Made by a program: the position numbers and the translations under genes. Below the pieces are notes generated by a model, which saw only the letters and a list, made by a program, of their open reading frames with translations, did not search any database and was not told the DNA's origin. Positions 8,459 through 17,800 of a DNA stretch of 35,241 bases are shown here, one piece after another. The DNA is taken from assembly GCA_002361655.1 (NCBI GenBank), contig DETM01000048.1:4058-39298 (forward strand), in the 5' to 3' direction. Source of the DNA: Prevotella sp. UBA3288 (GTDB lineage Bacteria; Bacteroidota; Bacteroidia; Bacteroidales; Bacteroidaceae). Position 1 is the first letter of the stretch. Each line of letters starts with the position of its first letter.

Positions 8459-10801
8459 ATGATGATGAATAAAGTATTCAGAACGATGAGTGTGCTACTG
8501 CTGACAGCCATGACAGCCGTCAGCCAGGCACAGGGGCTGCAGTTCAGCCACCAGCACGGTTTCTACGACCAGCAGTTCACGCTGGCCATCACCGGCGACG
8601 GTCTGCCCGCCGGTGCCACTATCTACTATACCCTCGACGGCAGTGAGCCCTCGCAGCAGAGCACGGCCTATGTGAGTCCCATCGTGGTGAAGGGCACCAC
8701 CATACTGAGAGCCGCCGCTGCCGATGCCTCAGGGCTGGTCACCCCCGTTCAGACGGCCACCTACCTGTTTGTCGATGATGTGCTGCGTCAGAGCAACACA
8801 CCGGCCGGCTACCCCGACACGTGGGGCAAATATACCGACATCGGCGGTACGGCCATGGCCGACTACGAGATGGACCCGGAGATGACCGGCAACGCCACGT
8901 TGCGCCCCAAGATTGCTGAAGGCCTGCAGTCGTTGCCGGTGCTGAGCATCGTCACCGACAAGAACCATCTGTTCAGTCACGAGAACGACGCCGACCGCGG
9001 CGGCATCTATATCTTTACCGGGCCTCCGGTGGGCGACCCTACGGGCAACGGCTGGACACGCCCCGTCAGCGTCGAGATGTTTACCCCGGCGCCCGCCGCT
9101 GAGCACTCTACGCTCCACCCTGAGTTCACCACCACCTGTGGGCTCCGTCTGCATGGCGGTCATGGGCGGCTGGCAGAGAAGAACCCCAAGCACTCGTTCC
9201 GACTGGTGTTCAAGGAACAGTACGGTGTGAAGAGTCTGAATTATCCGCTCTTCGGCAAGGGAGAGCCGCAGAAGTTCGACCAACTGGTGCTGCGCTGCCA
9301 TTTCGGCAACTCGTGGCAGCACTGGTCGGAGGCCAACAGGCAGAAGGCACAGTACACCCGTGACGTCTGGGCCCGCCGCATGCAGCGCAAGATGGGGCAC
9401 ACCAGTGTCAACGCCCTCTATGTGAACCTCTTTATCAATGGCATGTACTGGGGCATGTATAATATTGCGGAGCGTGTGGACGACCAGTACGGCAAAGACC
9501 ATCTCGGCGGAAAGAAGAGCGATATTGACGTGGTGAAGATTGAAGAGGAGGGCGGCAACCACCATGAGGCCAGCGAGGGCGACATGGCGGCGTGGGACGA
9601 GATGGTGCAGACGGTGGCCCAGGCCACCGACGACGCCTCTTACGCCAAACTCGACACCCTGCTCGACATTGATGCGTTTATCGACTATATGCTCATCAAC
9701 CAGTATGGCGGCAATACCGACTGGGACCATCACAACTGGTATGCCATCCGCCGGCGCGGCAACGACAGCAAGGGCTTCCGCTTCCTCTGCTGGGACAGCG
9801 AGATCATCATGGAGAATGTCAACGAGAATGTCGTCACTAAGGACAACGGACAGGCATTCCCCACGGGCATCTTCCATAACCTGATGCGCAACCCGCAGTT
9901 TGCACGCCGCTACGTGAAACGCGCCAAGCAGGTGCTGGCCGACGACGGTCTGCTCGGTCAGGCATCGGTGGTCGCTCTGTGGGACAGTCTCTATCACAAC
10001 ATCGACAAGGCCCTCTATGCCGAGGCGGCCCGCTGGGGCGACTATCGCCGCGATGTGCACCGCTGGCAGTCGGCCGGACAACTATATACCGTCGACAGTC
10101 ACTATATGGCAGAGCGTAACCGGCTGCTCACGCAGTATTTCCCCTACCGCTCGGGTGTGGTGCTCGACAATATCCTCGCCTTTGCACAGATTGACGACTT
10201 CGAGGCTCCCGACGACTGGGCTCCGCTGACAGCGTCGATGTTCCACCAGTGGAACGGTACAGAGGCCGATGCACTGGTGACCAACGAGAATCCCGGCGCT
10301 GAACTGAACCTCAACCAGAGTGTGGGCAACGGCGGCGTCGTCGCCGGCTTCAGCAGCGTGGGCTATAACCTCTATGCCGACATCAGCCGCTACGACCGAC
10401 TGGTGCTCCGTGGCACCGGCGGCGAACTGCGCATCCTGGCCAACCGCCAGACCGACCACGGCGAGTATAAGCAGATCGTCGTCTCGTTCAACGAGTGGGA
10501 TCCTTACTGGGACCACACGCTGCAAGCCATCGTACTGCCGTTGGCAGACCTGCGTACGGCCAAGACCAACCAGGGTACGACCCGTGTGGATGCGTTCACT
10601 CATCTGAATGCCATGAAGGTTCAGAATGGCAGCGTCACTCTGAGTGGGGCATGGCTCGTCCCGGCTGTTGACACTGCTGTCGGCACGGTGCGCCGACAGC
10701 AGGCCGAAGGGCCGTACTATAACCTGAACGGTCAGAAGGTGGCCCGGCCGGTAGGCAGCGGCATCTATATCCGCAATGGCAAGAAGGTGGTGGTGAATTA
10801 G
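8459..10801 (+). CDS. Secreted CotH-family kinase-like protein with N-terminal chitobiase-type domain and secretion tail
   Basis: This is a 780-residue protein with a signal peptide ending near AQG (residue 25-26); ATGs at 8459, 8462 and 8465 are all possible starts. Residues about 27-110 ('GATIYYTLDGSEPS') match the chitobiase/beta-hexosaminidase C-terminal-like domain. Residues 140-560 are CotH-like: an 'HSFRLVFKEQYG' strand, 'NLFINGMYWGMYNIAERVDD' (about 321-340), 'GNTDWDHHNWY' (about 418-428) and 'FLCWDSE' (about 441-447). The last two correspond to the Asp/Asn and Trp-Asp metal and catalytic elements of CotH protein kinases. A beta-sandwich follows, then the tail 'YYNLNGQKV...GIYIRNGKKVVVN'. 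CotH proteins occur in spore coats and in some cellulosomes; a role in modifying extracellular proteins or glycans here is inferred. It is embedded in the enzyme run, 8 bases after the GH43. Confidence 0.8.
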   Translation: MMMNKVFRTMSVLLLTAMTAVSQAQGLQFSHQHGFYDQQFTLAITGDGLPAGATIYYTLDGSEPSQQSTAYVSPIVVKGTTILRAAAADASGLVTPVQTATYLFVDDVLRQSNTPAGYPDTWGKYTDIGGTAMADYEMDPEMTGNATLRPKIAEGLQSLPVLSIVTDKNHLFSHENDADRGGIYIFTGPPVGDPTGNGWTRPVSVEMFTPAPAAEHSTLHPEFTTTCGLRLHGGHGRLAEKNPKHSFRLVFKEQYGVKSLNYPLFGKGEPQKFDQLVLRCHFGNSWQHWSEANRQKAQYTRDVWARRMQRKMGHTSVNALYVNLFINGMYWGMYNIAERVDDQYGKDHLGGKKSDIDVVKIEEEGGNHHEASEGDMAAWDEMVQTVAQATDDASYAKLDTLLDIDAFIDYMLINQYGGNTDWDHHNWYAIRRRGNDSKGFRFLCWDSEIIMENVNENVVTKDNGQAFPTGIFHNLMRNPQFARRYVKRAKQVLADDGLLGQASVVALWDSLYHNIDKALYAEAARWGDYRRDVHRWQSAGQLYTVDSHYMAERNRLLTQYFPYRSGVVLDNILAFAQIDDFEAPDDWAPLTASMFHQWNGTEADALVTNENPGAELNLNQSVGNGGVVAGFSSVGYNLYADISRYDRLVLRGTGGELRILANRQTDHGEYKQIVVSFNEWDPYWDHTLQAIVLPLADLRTAKTNQGTTRVDAFTHLNAMKVQNGSVTLSGAWLVPAVDTAVGTVRRQQAEGPYYNLNGQKVARPVGSGIYIRNGKKVVVN

Positions 10802-10921
10802 TTGAGAGTTGAGAGTTTAGAGTTTAGAATTGGGAATTAATAATTGAATAAAATGAAAAACAACATTAGAATTCTTTTGGCCGCTGTGCTGGCGATGGTG
10901 GTCAGCACGGTGGCTGCCGAG
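10760..10921 (+). repeat. Junction repeat copy 1: secretion tail + AT-rich spacer + signal peptide
   Basis: This unit has three parts: the last 42 bases of the CotH gene (10760-10801), an AT-rich 'ttgagagttgagagtttag' spacer (10802-10852), and the first 69 bases of the esterase gene (10853-10921). Counted by eye, the tail matches copy 2 at 39 of 42 positions and the signal-peptide part at 61 of 69. The spacer is longer (51 versus 33 bases) but of the same type. Confidence 0.8.
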
Positions 10922-12607
10922 ACCATCACCGTGAACGGCACGTCGCGTTCGTACAATGTCTATGCCCCTAAGGACCTGGGCGAGAACCGTCCGCTGCTCA
11001 TCTTCTGCCACGGCTATAACCAGGATGCCAACTGGATGCAGAACAGTGAGTTCAAGAACGAGACCGTGAGCATGGAGGCCGTCTGCGACACTGCCAAGTT
11101 TGTCGTCGTCTTCCCCAACGGTATCGACAGGGCCTGGGACATTGGCGGCGACCGCGACATCAACTTCATCAAGGCCATCATCGAGAAGATGGCGGCACAG
11201 TATAAGATAGACCGCAACCGCATCTATATGGGCGGCTTCTCTATGGGCGGCATGCTGACGTACAACGCCATCAACAAGATGTCGGACATCATCGCAGCGT
11301 TCGTATCGTGCAGCGGTCCGTCGGTGGTGACACCCAATGCGAAGACGCGTGCGGTGCCTATACTGCATATTCAGGGCACGGCCGACAACTTCGGAGGTGT
11401 GCAGCCGGCACTGAACCCCTGGATACAGCACAACGGCTGTCCCACCACGGAAAAGGTCATCAATAACTACAACGGCTTCAGCGGTGCCAAGTTGCACATC
11501 TGGGGACCGGGCAACAATGGCGTCGAGGTGCGCCTCATAGAACTGAAGGATAAAGGGCACTGGATATGTAAGGAGCCACAGGTGTACACCGGCAAGGAGA
11601 TATGGAATTTCTGCAAACGCTACTCGCTGGAGTTGAAAGATCCGTCGGTGCGTTTCACTACTCCGCAGTCGGGCCTGCAGTATATCACTATCGGCGGTGT
11701 CTCGGAAACAGGCGACCTGACGCTCAACGCGACGGCCAGCGACCCTGATGGCAAAGTGGCCACGGTGGCTTTCTATGATGGCAGTCAGTTGCTCGCCACT
11801 TTCGACAAAGCACCCTATACTTACGTGTTGCAGGGACTGACGAAGGGCGAGCATACGCTGCGCGCTGTCGTCACCGACGATGAAGGGCGTACGGGCAGCA
11901 GCGAGGTGGTGGTCAGCGTGCAGGAATCAACCCACTGTTTGTTGCATAAGGCTTTCACCGCCGAGGGCAGCGTGCCTGCAGGATGGGCTACCTACGACGG
12001 TAATGAGCGTCGTGTGGGGTTCGCCTCCGGGTTCTCTTCCGGTAGCCGTGTGTTTCACTTCACCGGTGCTCAGCACGACTTCGACTGGGGCCTCTATACC
12101 CGCAATGCGACGGGAGGCAAGAAGACCGGCTATGCCCGCTTTGCCGACAAGGCCACAGCGACGTCGCTGACCCTGTATCCCGGCAACTACCGGCTGATGT
12201 GCCGTGTGTCTAACTGGAATCAGGCCAGTTTCTCGCCCGTCACTTTTGCCGTGGAGACGATGAGTGGTCAGCAGGTGTGGACAAAGACGTTCACGCCGAC
12301 CTCTAATGTGGGCAACGCGGCCTCTAACGATTTCTCAGGTACGACACTGGAGACTTTCTACTTTGATGTGACGGAGAAAGGGCGTTACGCCCTGACGTTC
12401 TATACCGCTGATGCTCCATGGGCTGACCTCGTGGTCGGTCAGGCTGGCATCTATCGGGTGGGCAATGTGACGGGCATTTCGCAGGTGACGGCCGACACTA
12501 AAGGCACTGCTGTCTATTATAATCTGAACGGACAAAGGCTGCAGCAGGCTCAACCGAGCAGGAAGGGGCTCTATATCCGCAATGGCAAGAAAGTGGTGGT
12601 GAATTAG
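10853..12607 (+). CDS. Secreted CE1/PHB-depolymerase-like esterase with Ig domain and C-terminal beta-sandwich
   Basis: This 584-residue protein has a signal peptide (MKNNIRILLAAVLAMVVSTVAAE). An alpha/beta-hydrolase domain (about 25-250) of the Esterase_phd/LpqC type follows, with oxyanion motif 'FCHGYN', nucleophile Ser130 in 'GGFSMGG', and candidate Asp178 ('QGTADNF') and His236 ('KGHWIC'). Such enzymes include feruloyl and acetyl esterases of plant cell-wall degraders. An Ig-like domain (about 258-346, 'VAFYDGSQLLATFDKAPYTY') comes next, then a beta-sandwich (350-540) and the tail 'YYNLNGQRL...GLYIRNGKKVVVN'. The TTG at 10844 is in frame, but ATG 10853 is preferred because it starts the signal peptide. 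Removal of feruloyl or acetyl groups from xylan is inferred from context. The gene is bracketed by the junction repeats. Confidence 0.8.
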   Translation: MKNNIRILLAAVLAMVVSTVAAETITVNGTSRSYNVYAPKDLGENRPLLIFCHGYNQDANWMQNSEFKNETVSMEAVCDTAKFVVVFPNGIDRAWDIGGDRDINFIKAIIEKMAAQYKIDRNRIYMGGFSMGGMLTYNAINKMSDIIAAFVSCSGPSVVTPNAKTRAVPILHIQGTADNFGGVQPALNPWIQHNGCPTTEKVINNYNGFSGAKLHIWGPGNNGVEVRLIELKDKGHWICKEPQVYTGKEIWNFCKRYSLELKDPSVRFTTPQSGLQYITIGGVSETGDLTLNATASDPDGKVATVAFYDGSQLLATFDKAPYTYVLQGLTKGEHTLRAVVTDDEGRTGSSEVVVSVQESTHCLLHKAFTAEGSVPAGWATYDGNERRVGFASGFSSGSRVFHFTGAQHDFDWGLYTRNATGGKKTGYARFADKATATSLTLYPGNYRLMCRVSNWNQASFSPVTFAVETMSGQQVWTKTFTPTSNVGNAASNDFSGTTLETFYFDVTEKGRYALTFYTADAPWADLVVGQAGIYRVGNVTGISQVTADTKGTAVYYNLNGQRLQQAQPSRKGLYIRNGKKVVVN

Positions 12608-12709
12608 TTTAGAGTTGAGGATTAATAATTAGGATAATAAATGAAAGACAGCATTAAAATCCTTTTGGCCGCTGTGCTGGTGATGGTGGCCGGCACGGTG
12701 GTTGCCGAG
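12566..12709 (+). repeat. Junction repeat copy 2: secretion tail + AT-rich spacer + signal peptide
   Basis: This unit has the last 42 bases of the esterase gene (12566-12607), a 33-base AT-rich spacer (12608-12640), and the first 69 bases of the GH31 gene (12641-12709). It matches copy 1 at 10760-10921 although the proteins on either side are unrelated. The two copies are 1806 bases apart (a multiple of three). Confidence 0.8.
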
Positions 12710-14830
12710 GACACGACATTTGGCGAGGGGCGCATCAGTACCAAGATGCTGGCTCGCAATGCCGTGCGCATCAGTTATACCGAAGGTGAGGCCGGCGACA
12801 CGCTGCCCGACTGGGTGTATGTGAAAGACACACCGGTGGAGAAGAGCGACATCAGTGTGCGTATCGACCGCAAACGGGGCATTGTCAGCGTGAAGGACAA
12901 ACAGGGCAAGACGGTGTTTACTGCCACTGCCCATCAGTTGAACAACGGCGTGGCCACCCTGCGCTTCCGGTCGGCTGCTGACGAATGTCTGTATGGTCTG
13001 GGACAGTTTCAGGATGGGTTTACCAATATCCGCGGACTGTCACGCCGACTGACGCAGGTCAACACGCAAATCAGTATTCCGATGCTGTTGTCCAGCAAAG
13101 GCTATGGTGTGCTGTGGAATAACTACGGACTGACGGACTACAATCCCTGTGACCGGCAGGTGACGCTCCAGCGGCGTAGTGGCGAAGGCTCCCGCGAGGT
13201 GGTCGATGTGACCTCGACGGAGGGTGGCAAACGGGAGGTGCGACAGCGTAACATCTTCGAGGCCACCATCGACGTGCCGGAGACCGGTGCCTACACGCTG
13301 TTGCTCGATGTAGGGCAGAAGATGGCCCGCCGCCATCACCTGACCATCGACGGAAAGGCGGTCATCGAGATGCAGAACATCTGGCTGCCGCCCACGGCGT
13401 CGACCATCGTGACTCTCGAGGCCGGTCAGCACCGGGTGGCGGCCGAACTGACCAATGGCGACAAGCCTGTGTTATATTATAATAAGGTGCGCCAGGAGAC
13501 AGTGCTGCGTTCGCCTGTCGCCACCAGTGTCGACTATACCGTATTCGTCGGTTCCCCCGACGAAATCATCGCCGCCTACCGCGAACTGACGGGTCCCGCT
13601 CCCATCATGCCCGAATGGATGCTGGGCTATATCCATTGCAGGGAGCGCTTCCACTCGCAGGAGGAGATCCTGCAGACCGCCAACCGCTTCCGCCAGGAGC
13701 AACTGCCCGTCAGCGTGCTGGTGCAGGACTGGCAGTACTGGGGCAAGTACGGTTGGAACTCGATGCGCTTCGACGAGACCCACTATCCCGACCCGAAGGC
13801 GATGACCGACAGTCTGCACCGGATGAACATGCGGCTGATGGTCAGTGTGTGGTCGAAGATAGACAAGAACTCGGAGGTGGGCCGTCAGATGATGGCCGAC
13901 AATTATTATATCCCCGGCACCGACTGGATAGACTTCTTCAATCCCGAGGCGGCCGCTGCCTACTGGAAGAACTTCCGCGAACGGCTGGTGCCCCTGGGCA
14001 TCGACGCCTGGTGGCAGGATGCCACCGAGCCGGAGAACGACGACCTGGTGGGACGGCGTGTGAACAACGGCCGGTGGAGTGGGGAACAGGTACGCAATGT
14101 CTATCCCCTGCTGGTGAACAAGACCGTGTACGAAGGTCTCTTGGCCGCTGACTGCGACGCTCCTGTCATCCTGACCCGTTGCGGCTTCCCGGGCATCCAG
14201 CGCTACGGGGCTGCCCTGTGGAGCGGTGATGTGGGCAACGACTGGGAGACGCTGCGCCGGCAAATCACCGCCGGACTGGGCGTGCAGGCAGCCGGTATCC
14301 CCTGGTGGACCTACGATGCCGGCGGCTTCTTCCGTCCGCAGAACCAATATAGCGATCCGGCCTATATCGAACGGATGCTGCGCTGGATAGAGATCAGTGT
14401 CTATCTGCCGCTGATGCGTGTTCATGGTTATATGAGCAACACCGAACCGTGGAACTACGGCCCAGAGGCACAAGCCATCATCGCCAACTGCCTGAAGGAA
14501 CGTTACAAACTGAAACCCTATATTGCCAAGTGTGCCCGCCGCATTGCCGAAGAGGGCTACACGCTGATGCGCCCCTTGGTGTTCGACTTTGCCGACGACC
14601 CAGAGGCCTTGCAGCAGCGCTATGAGTATATGTTCGGTCCGTCGCTGCTCATCAGTCCGGTCACCGAGCCCGGCGTCACCACGTGGCAAACCTATCTGCC
14701 GCGTAACAAGGGCGGATGGAAAGACTATCGCACCGGTCGTCACTACGACGGCGGACAGACGGTGACCACCGAGGTGGACAAGGGTCATATACCTGTCTTC
14801 GTGAGAGTGGGATATGAAATTGAGAATTGA
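12641..14830 (+). CDS. GH31 family alpha-glycosidase (alpha-xylosidase-like) with PA14 insert, C-terminally truncated
   Basis: This is a 729-residue secreted enzyme with signal peptide MKDSIKILLAAVLVMVAGTVVAE. An N-terminal galactose-mutarotase-like domain is interrupted by a PA14-like insert (about 205-290, 'TGAYTLLLDVGQ...HHLTIDGKAV'), as in Bacteroides xyloglucan alpha-xylosidases. The TIM barrel (about 320-660) carries the nucleophile Asp460 in 'DAWWQDATEPEND' and the probable acid/base Asp530 in 'AALWSGDVGNDW'. The family usually continues after 'IPVFVRAGxIIP' into a further C-terminal beta domain. Here the frame stops at 'IPVFVRVGYEIEN', whose last residues are already encoded by the intergenic repeat, so the distal domain is missing and no secretion tail is present. 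Substrate could be alpha-xylosyl or related side chains; specificity is inferred. Confidence 0.85.
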   Translation: MKDSIKILLAAVLVMVAGTVVAEDTTFGEGRISTKMLARNAVRISYTEGEAGDTLPDWVYVKDTPVEKSDISVRIDRKRGIVSVKDKQGKTVFTATAHQLNNGVATLRFRSAADECLYGLGQFQDGFTNIRGLSRRLTQVNTQISIPMLLSSKGYGVLWNNYGLTDYNPCDRQVTLQRRSGEGSREVVDVTSTEGGKREVRQRNIFEATIDVPETGAYTLLLDVGQKMARRHHLTIDGKAVIEMQNIWLPPTASTIVTLEAGQHRVAAELTNGDKPVLYYNKVRQETVLRSPVATSVDYTVFVGSPDEIIAAYRELTGPAPIMPEWMLGYIHCRERFHSQEEILQTANRFRQEQLPVSVLVQDWQYWGKYGWNSMRFDETHYPDPKAMTDSLHRMNMRLMVSVWSKIDKNSEVGRQMMADNYYIPGTDWIDFFNPEAAAAYWKNFRERLVPLGIDAWWQDATEPENDDLVGRRVNNGRWSGEQVRNVYPLLVNKTVYEGLLAADCDAPVILTRCGFPGIQRYGAALWSGDVGNDWETLRRQITAGLGVQAAGIPWWTYDAGGFFRPQNQYSDPAYIERMLRWIEISVYLPLMRVHGYMSNTEPWNYGPEAQAIIANCLKERYKLKPYIAKCARRIAEEGYTLMRPLVFDFADDPEALQQRYEYMFGPSLLISPVTEPGVTTWQTYLPRNKGGWKDYRTGRHYDGGQTVTTEVDKGHIPVFVRVGYEIEN

Positions 14831-14878
14831 GAGTTGAGAATTGAGAGTTGAGAATTGAGAGTTGAGAATTGAGAATAA
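14817..14878 (+). repeat. Intergenic tandem repeat of 'ttgagaattgagag' units
   Basis: Alternating 'ttgagaattgag' and 'agttgagaattgag' units repeat about four times between the GH31 stop and the start of the GH43 fusion gene. The first unit provides the last GH31 codons and the stop. It is the same low-complexity type as in the junction repeats. Confidence 0.85.
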
Positions 14879-14886
14879 ATAGAGAT

Positions 14887-17800
14887 ATGAACAAGAAGAT
14901 TCTTTTGACGGCTGCGCTGACCCTGACGGTGGGGGCAGCCATGGCACAAAACCCCTTTGTACAGACCTGGTACACCAGCGACCCGGCACCGATGGTACAT
15001 GGCGACCGGCTGTATGTCTATACCGGGCATGATGAGGATGGCGCCGACTTCTTCTGGATGCAGGAGTGGCGTGTCTATTCGACCGAGGATATGGTAAACT
15101 GGCAGGACCACGGTTCGCCACTGGCCTTGGAGTCGTTCTCCTGGGCCGACGACCGTGCCTGGGCCGCACAGACTATCGAGCGCAACGGTAAGTTCTATTG
15201 GTACGTCTGTGCCCACTCGCGTCTGTCGAAGGGCATGGCCATCGGCGTGGCCGTGAGCGACTCGCCCACCGGTCCCTTCCGTGATGCCATCGGAAAACCG
15301 CTCTACGAGAACGGCTCGTGGGACCATATCGACCCCACGGTGATGATTGAAGACATTCCCCTCTCCCCCTCCGAGGGAGGGGGCACCAGACAGCAAGCCT
15401 GGATCATGTGGGGCAACCCGCAGGTCTATTATGCCAAGTTGAACGATGACATGATATCAATCGACGGCGAGGTGAAGAAACTCCCGATGACCGAAGAAGC
15501 CTTCGGTTCGCCGGCTATGAACCAGCGCGAGAAGGGCAAGAAATACAAGGACTCCTACGTGGAAGGCCCGTGGCTGATGAAGGCTCCTCTGCTGTCGACT
15601 GTTGGAACCTCAAAAGCCTCCCCCCGGGGAGGTTCGGAGCGGGCCTACCACCTGCTCTATGCCGCCGGCGGTGTGCCGGAGCATATCTCCTACAGCACGG
15701 CACCGTCGCCCGAAGGGCCTTGGACCTATGCCGGCGAGATTATGCCGCTGAGCGACACCAAGTCGTTTACCAACCACTGTGGCGTGGCCGACTACAAAGG
15801 TCATAGTTACTTCTTCTATCACACCGGCAAACTGCCCGGTGGCGGCGGTTTCGGCCGTAGCGTGGCCGTGGAGGAATTCAAGTATAACGCCGACGGCTCC
15901 TTTCCGACGATACTGCCCACCGATGAAGGTGTGAACCCCATTGCTACCTTCAATCCCTATCGGCGGGTGGAGGCCGAGACGATGGCCTTCTCGAAGGGCG
16001 TCAAGACCGAACAGCACGCCACACCGGGTGAAGGCAACGGCTTGCAGGTCTATGTGACGGATATTCATAACGGCGACTACATCAAACTGCAGAACGTGGC
16101 TTTTGGCAACAAGACGCCCCGTACGTTCACAGCCCGTGTGGCCAGTGGTCTGCGTGGCGGTGCCATCGAAGTGCGGCTAGACAGCCTGGGCGGAGAACTG
16201 CTCGGTACGCTCCGCGTGACGGGCACCGGCGGCTGGGAACAGTGGCAGACGCAGACCGTCGACCTGCGGGCGATAGCCCGTGGCACCCACGACCTGTACT
16301 TCGTGTTCACCGGTCGCAAGGGACCGAAACTCTTCAATTTCGACTGGTGGGAGTTCGGCGGACTGGAGCAAGTCAATATGCCGCTGTTCCAGACGAAGTT
16401 TACGGCCGACCCGTCACCGCTGGTGGTCGGCGACACGCTGTTCGTATATACCTCGCATGATGCCTCGCCCGAAGAAATCCCCGACCTGAACGAGAAGAAC
16501 TCGGCCGGCTTCTTTATGTACGACTGGCTGTTGTGGTCGACGACCGACATGGTCAACTGGACCTGCCATGGCGCTGTGGCTTCGCTGAAGGACTTCGCGT
16601 GGCGCAGTCGTGACAATGGCGGCTGGGCCATACAGACCGTGGAGCGCAACGGCAAGTATTACCTCTATGCGCCGCTGCATGGTCATGGCATCGGCGTGCT
16701 GGTGGCCGACTCGCCCTACGGTCCGTTCAAAGACCCGCTGGGCGAACCGCTGGTATGGCAGAAAGAGCACTGGAACGACATCGACCCAACTGTCTTCATC
16801 GACGACGACGGCCAGGCCTATATGTACTGGGGTAACCCCCACACCTATTGGGTGAAGTTGAATGACGACATGATCAGCGTCAAGGGCGAGATCACCCAAC
16901 TGCCCCATATCGAGCACTATCAGGAAGGTCCGTGGCTCTACAAGCGCAACAACAAATACTATCTGGCCTATGCCTCCACCTGTTGTCCGGAGGCTCTGGG
17001 CTATGCCATGAGCGACTCGCCTGAAGGGCCGTGGTCGCCGAAGGGCTACATCATGCGGCCCACACCACGCGACCGTGGCAACCACCCCGGCATATGCGAC
17101 TATAAGGGCCACTCGTATGTCTTCGGCCAGAATTACGACCTGATGCACCTCGACCTCTGGGAGCATCATGAGCGTCGCAGCGTCTCGGCCACCGAGATTA
17201 CCTACAATGCCGACGGTACCATACAGGAAGTGCCCTACTGGTTGGACCAGAAACCCCTGCAGCAATTGGAATGGCTCAACCCCTACCGCCGTGTGGAGGC
17301 AGAGACGATGGCCTGGGGCTATGGTCTGAAGACGGCAAAGATGGGCATCGAGAATACCGGCGTGGTGAACGATATGCCGATGTCTACGGGCAGAGTCAAC
17401 ATGTATGTCTATGACATCAACGACGATGAATATATCCGGATGCGGGGTGTCGACTTCGGCCAGGGTGCCAAGTCGTTCTCGCTTCAGGCTGCCGCAACAG
17501 GCTCCTGCACGGTGACGCTCCGCACCGATGCGCCCGACGGTGCTGCTATCGCCACCATCAAAGTTGGCAAGACGGGCTCGCTGGAGAAATATCGCGATTT
17601 TACAGCAAAGGCTAGTGGTGCAGCCGGCGTGCACGACCTCTATATCTGTTTCAGCCAGGTCAATGGTGAGGTGCGTCTCGACAGTTGGCAGTTCACCCCC
17701 GCCAAGGGGCAGCCGGCAGTGCTGGGCAAGTCGCTCATAGTAGAGGATGGCGGTACGGGTCCTGTCAAGGTGGTCATGAAGGAAGAGCCTACGCTGCCGG

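Noticed and set aside
8729..10081. 450-codon minus-strand frame opposite the CotH gene
   Set aside because: It is a long antisense frame caused by high GC and codon bias in the sense gene; the sense protein has recognisable domains and the antisense product has none.
14817..14878. Possible CRISPR-like array
   Set aside because: The units are only 12-14 bases and directly adjacent, with no unique spacers; it is a simple tandem repeat.
13472..15169. 565-codon minus-strand frame opposite GH31 and the GH43 fusion gene
   Set aside because: It runs antisense through two clear enzymes and across the intergenic repeat, giving 'LNSQFSTLNSQL' low-complexity; this is a shadow.
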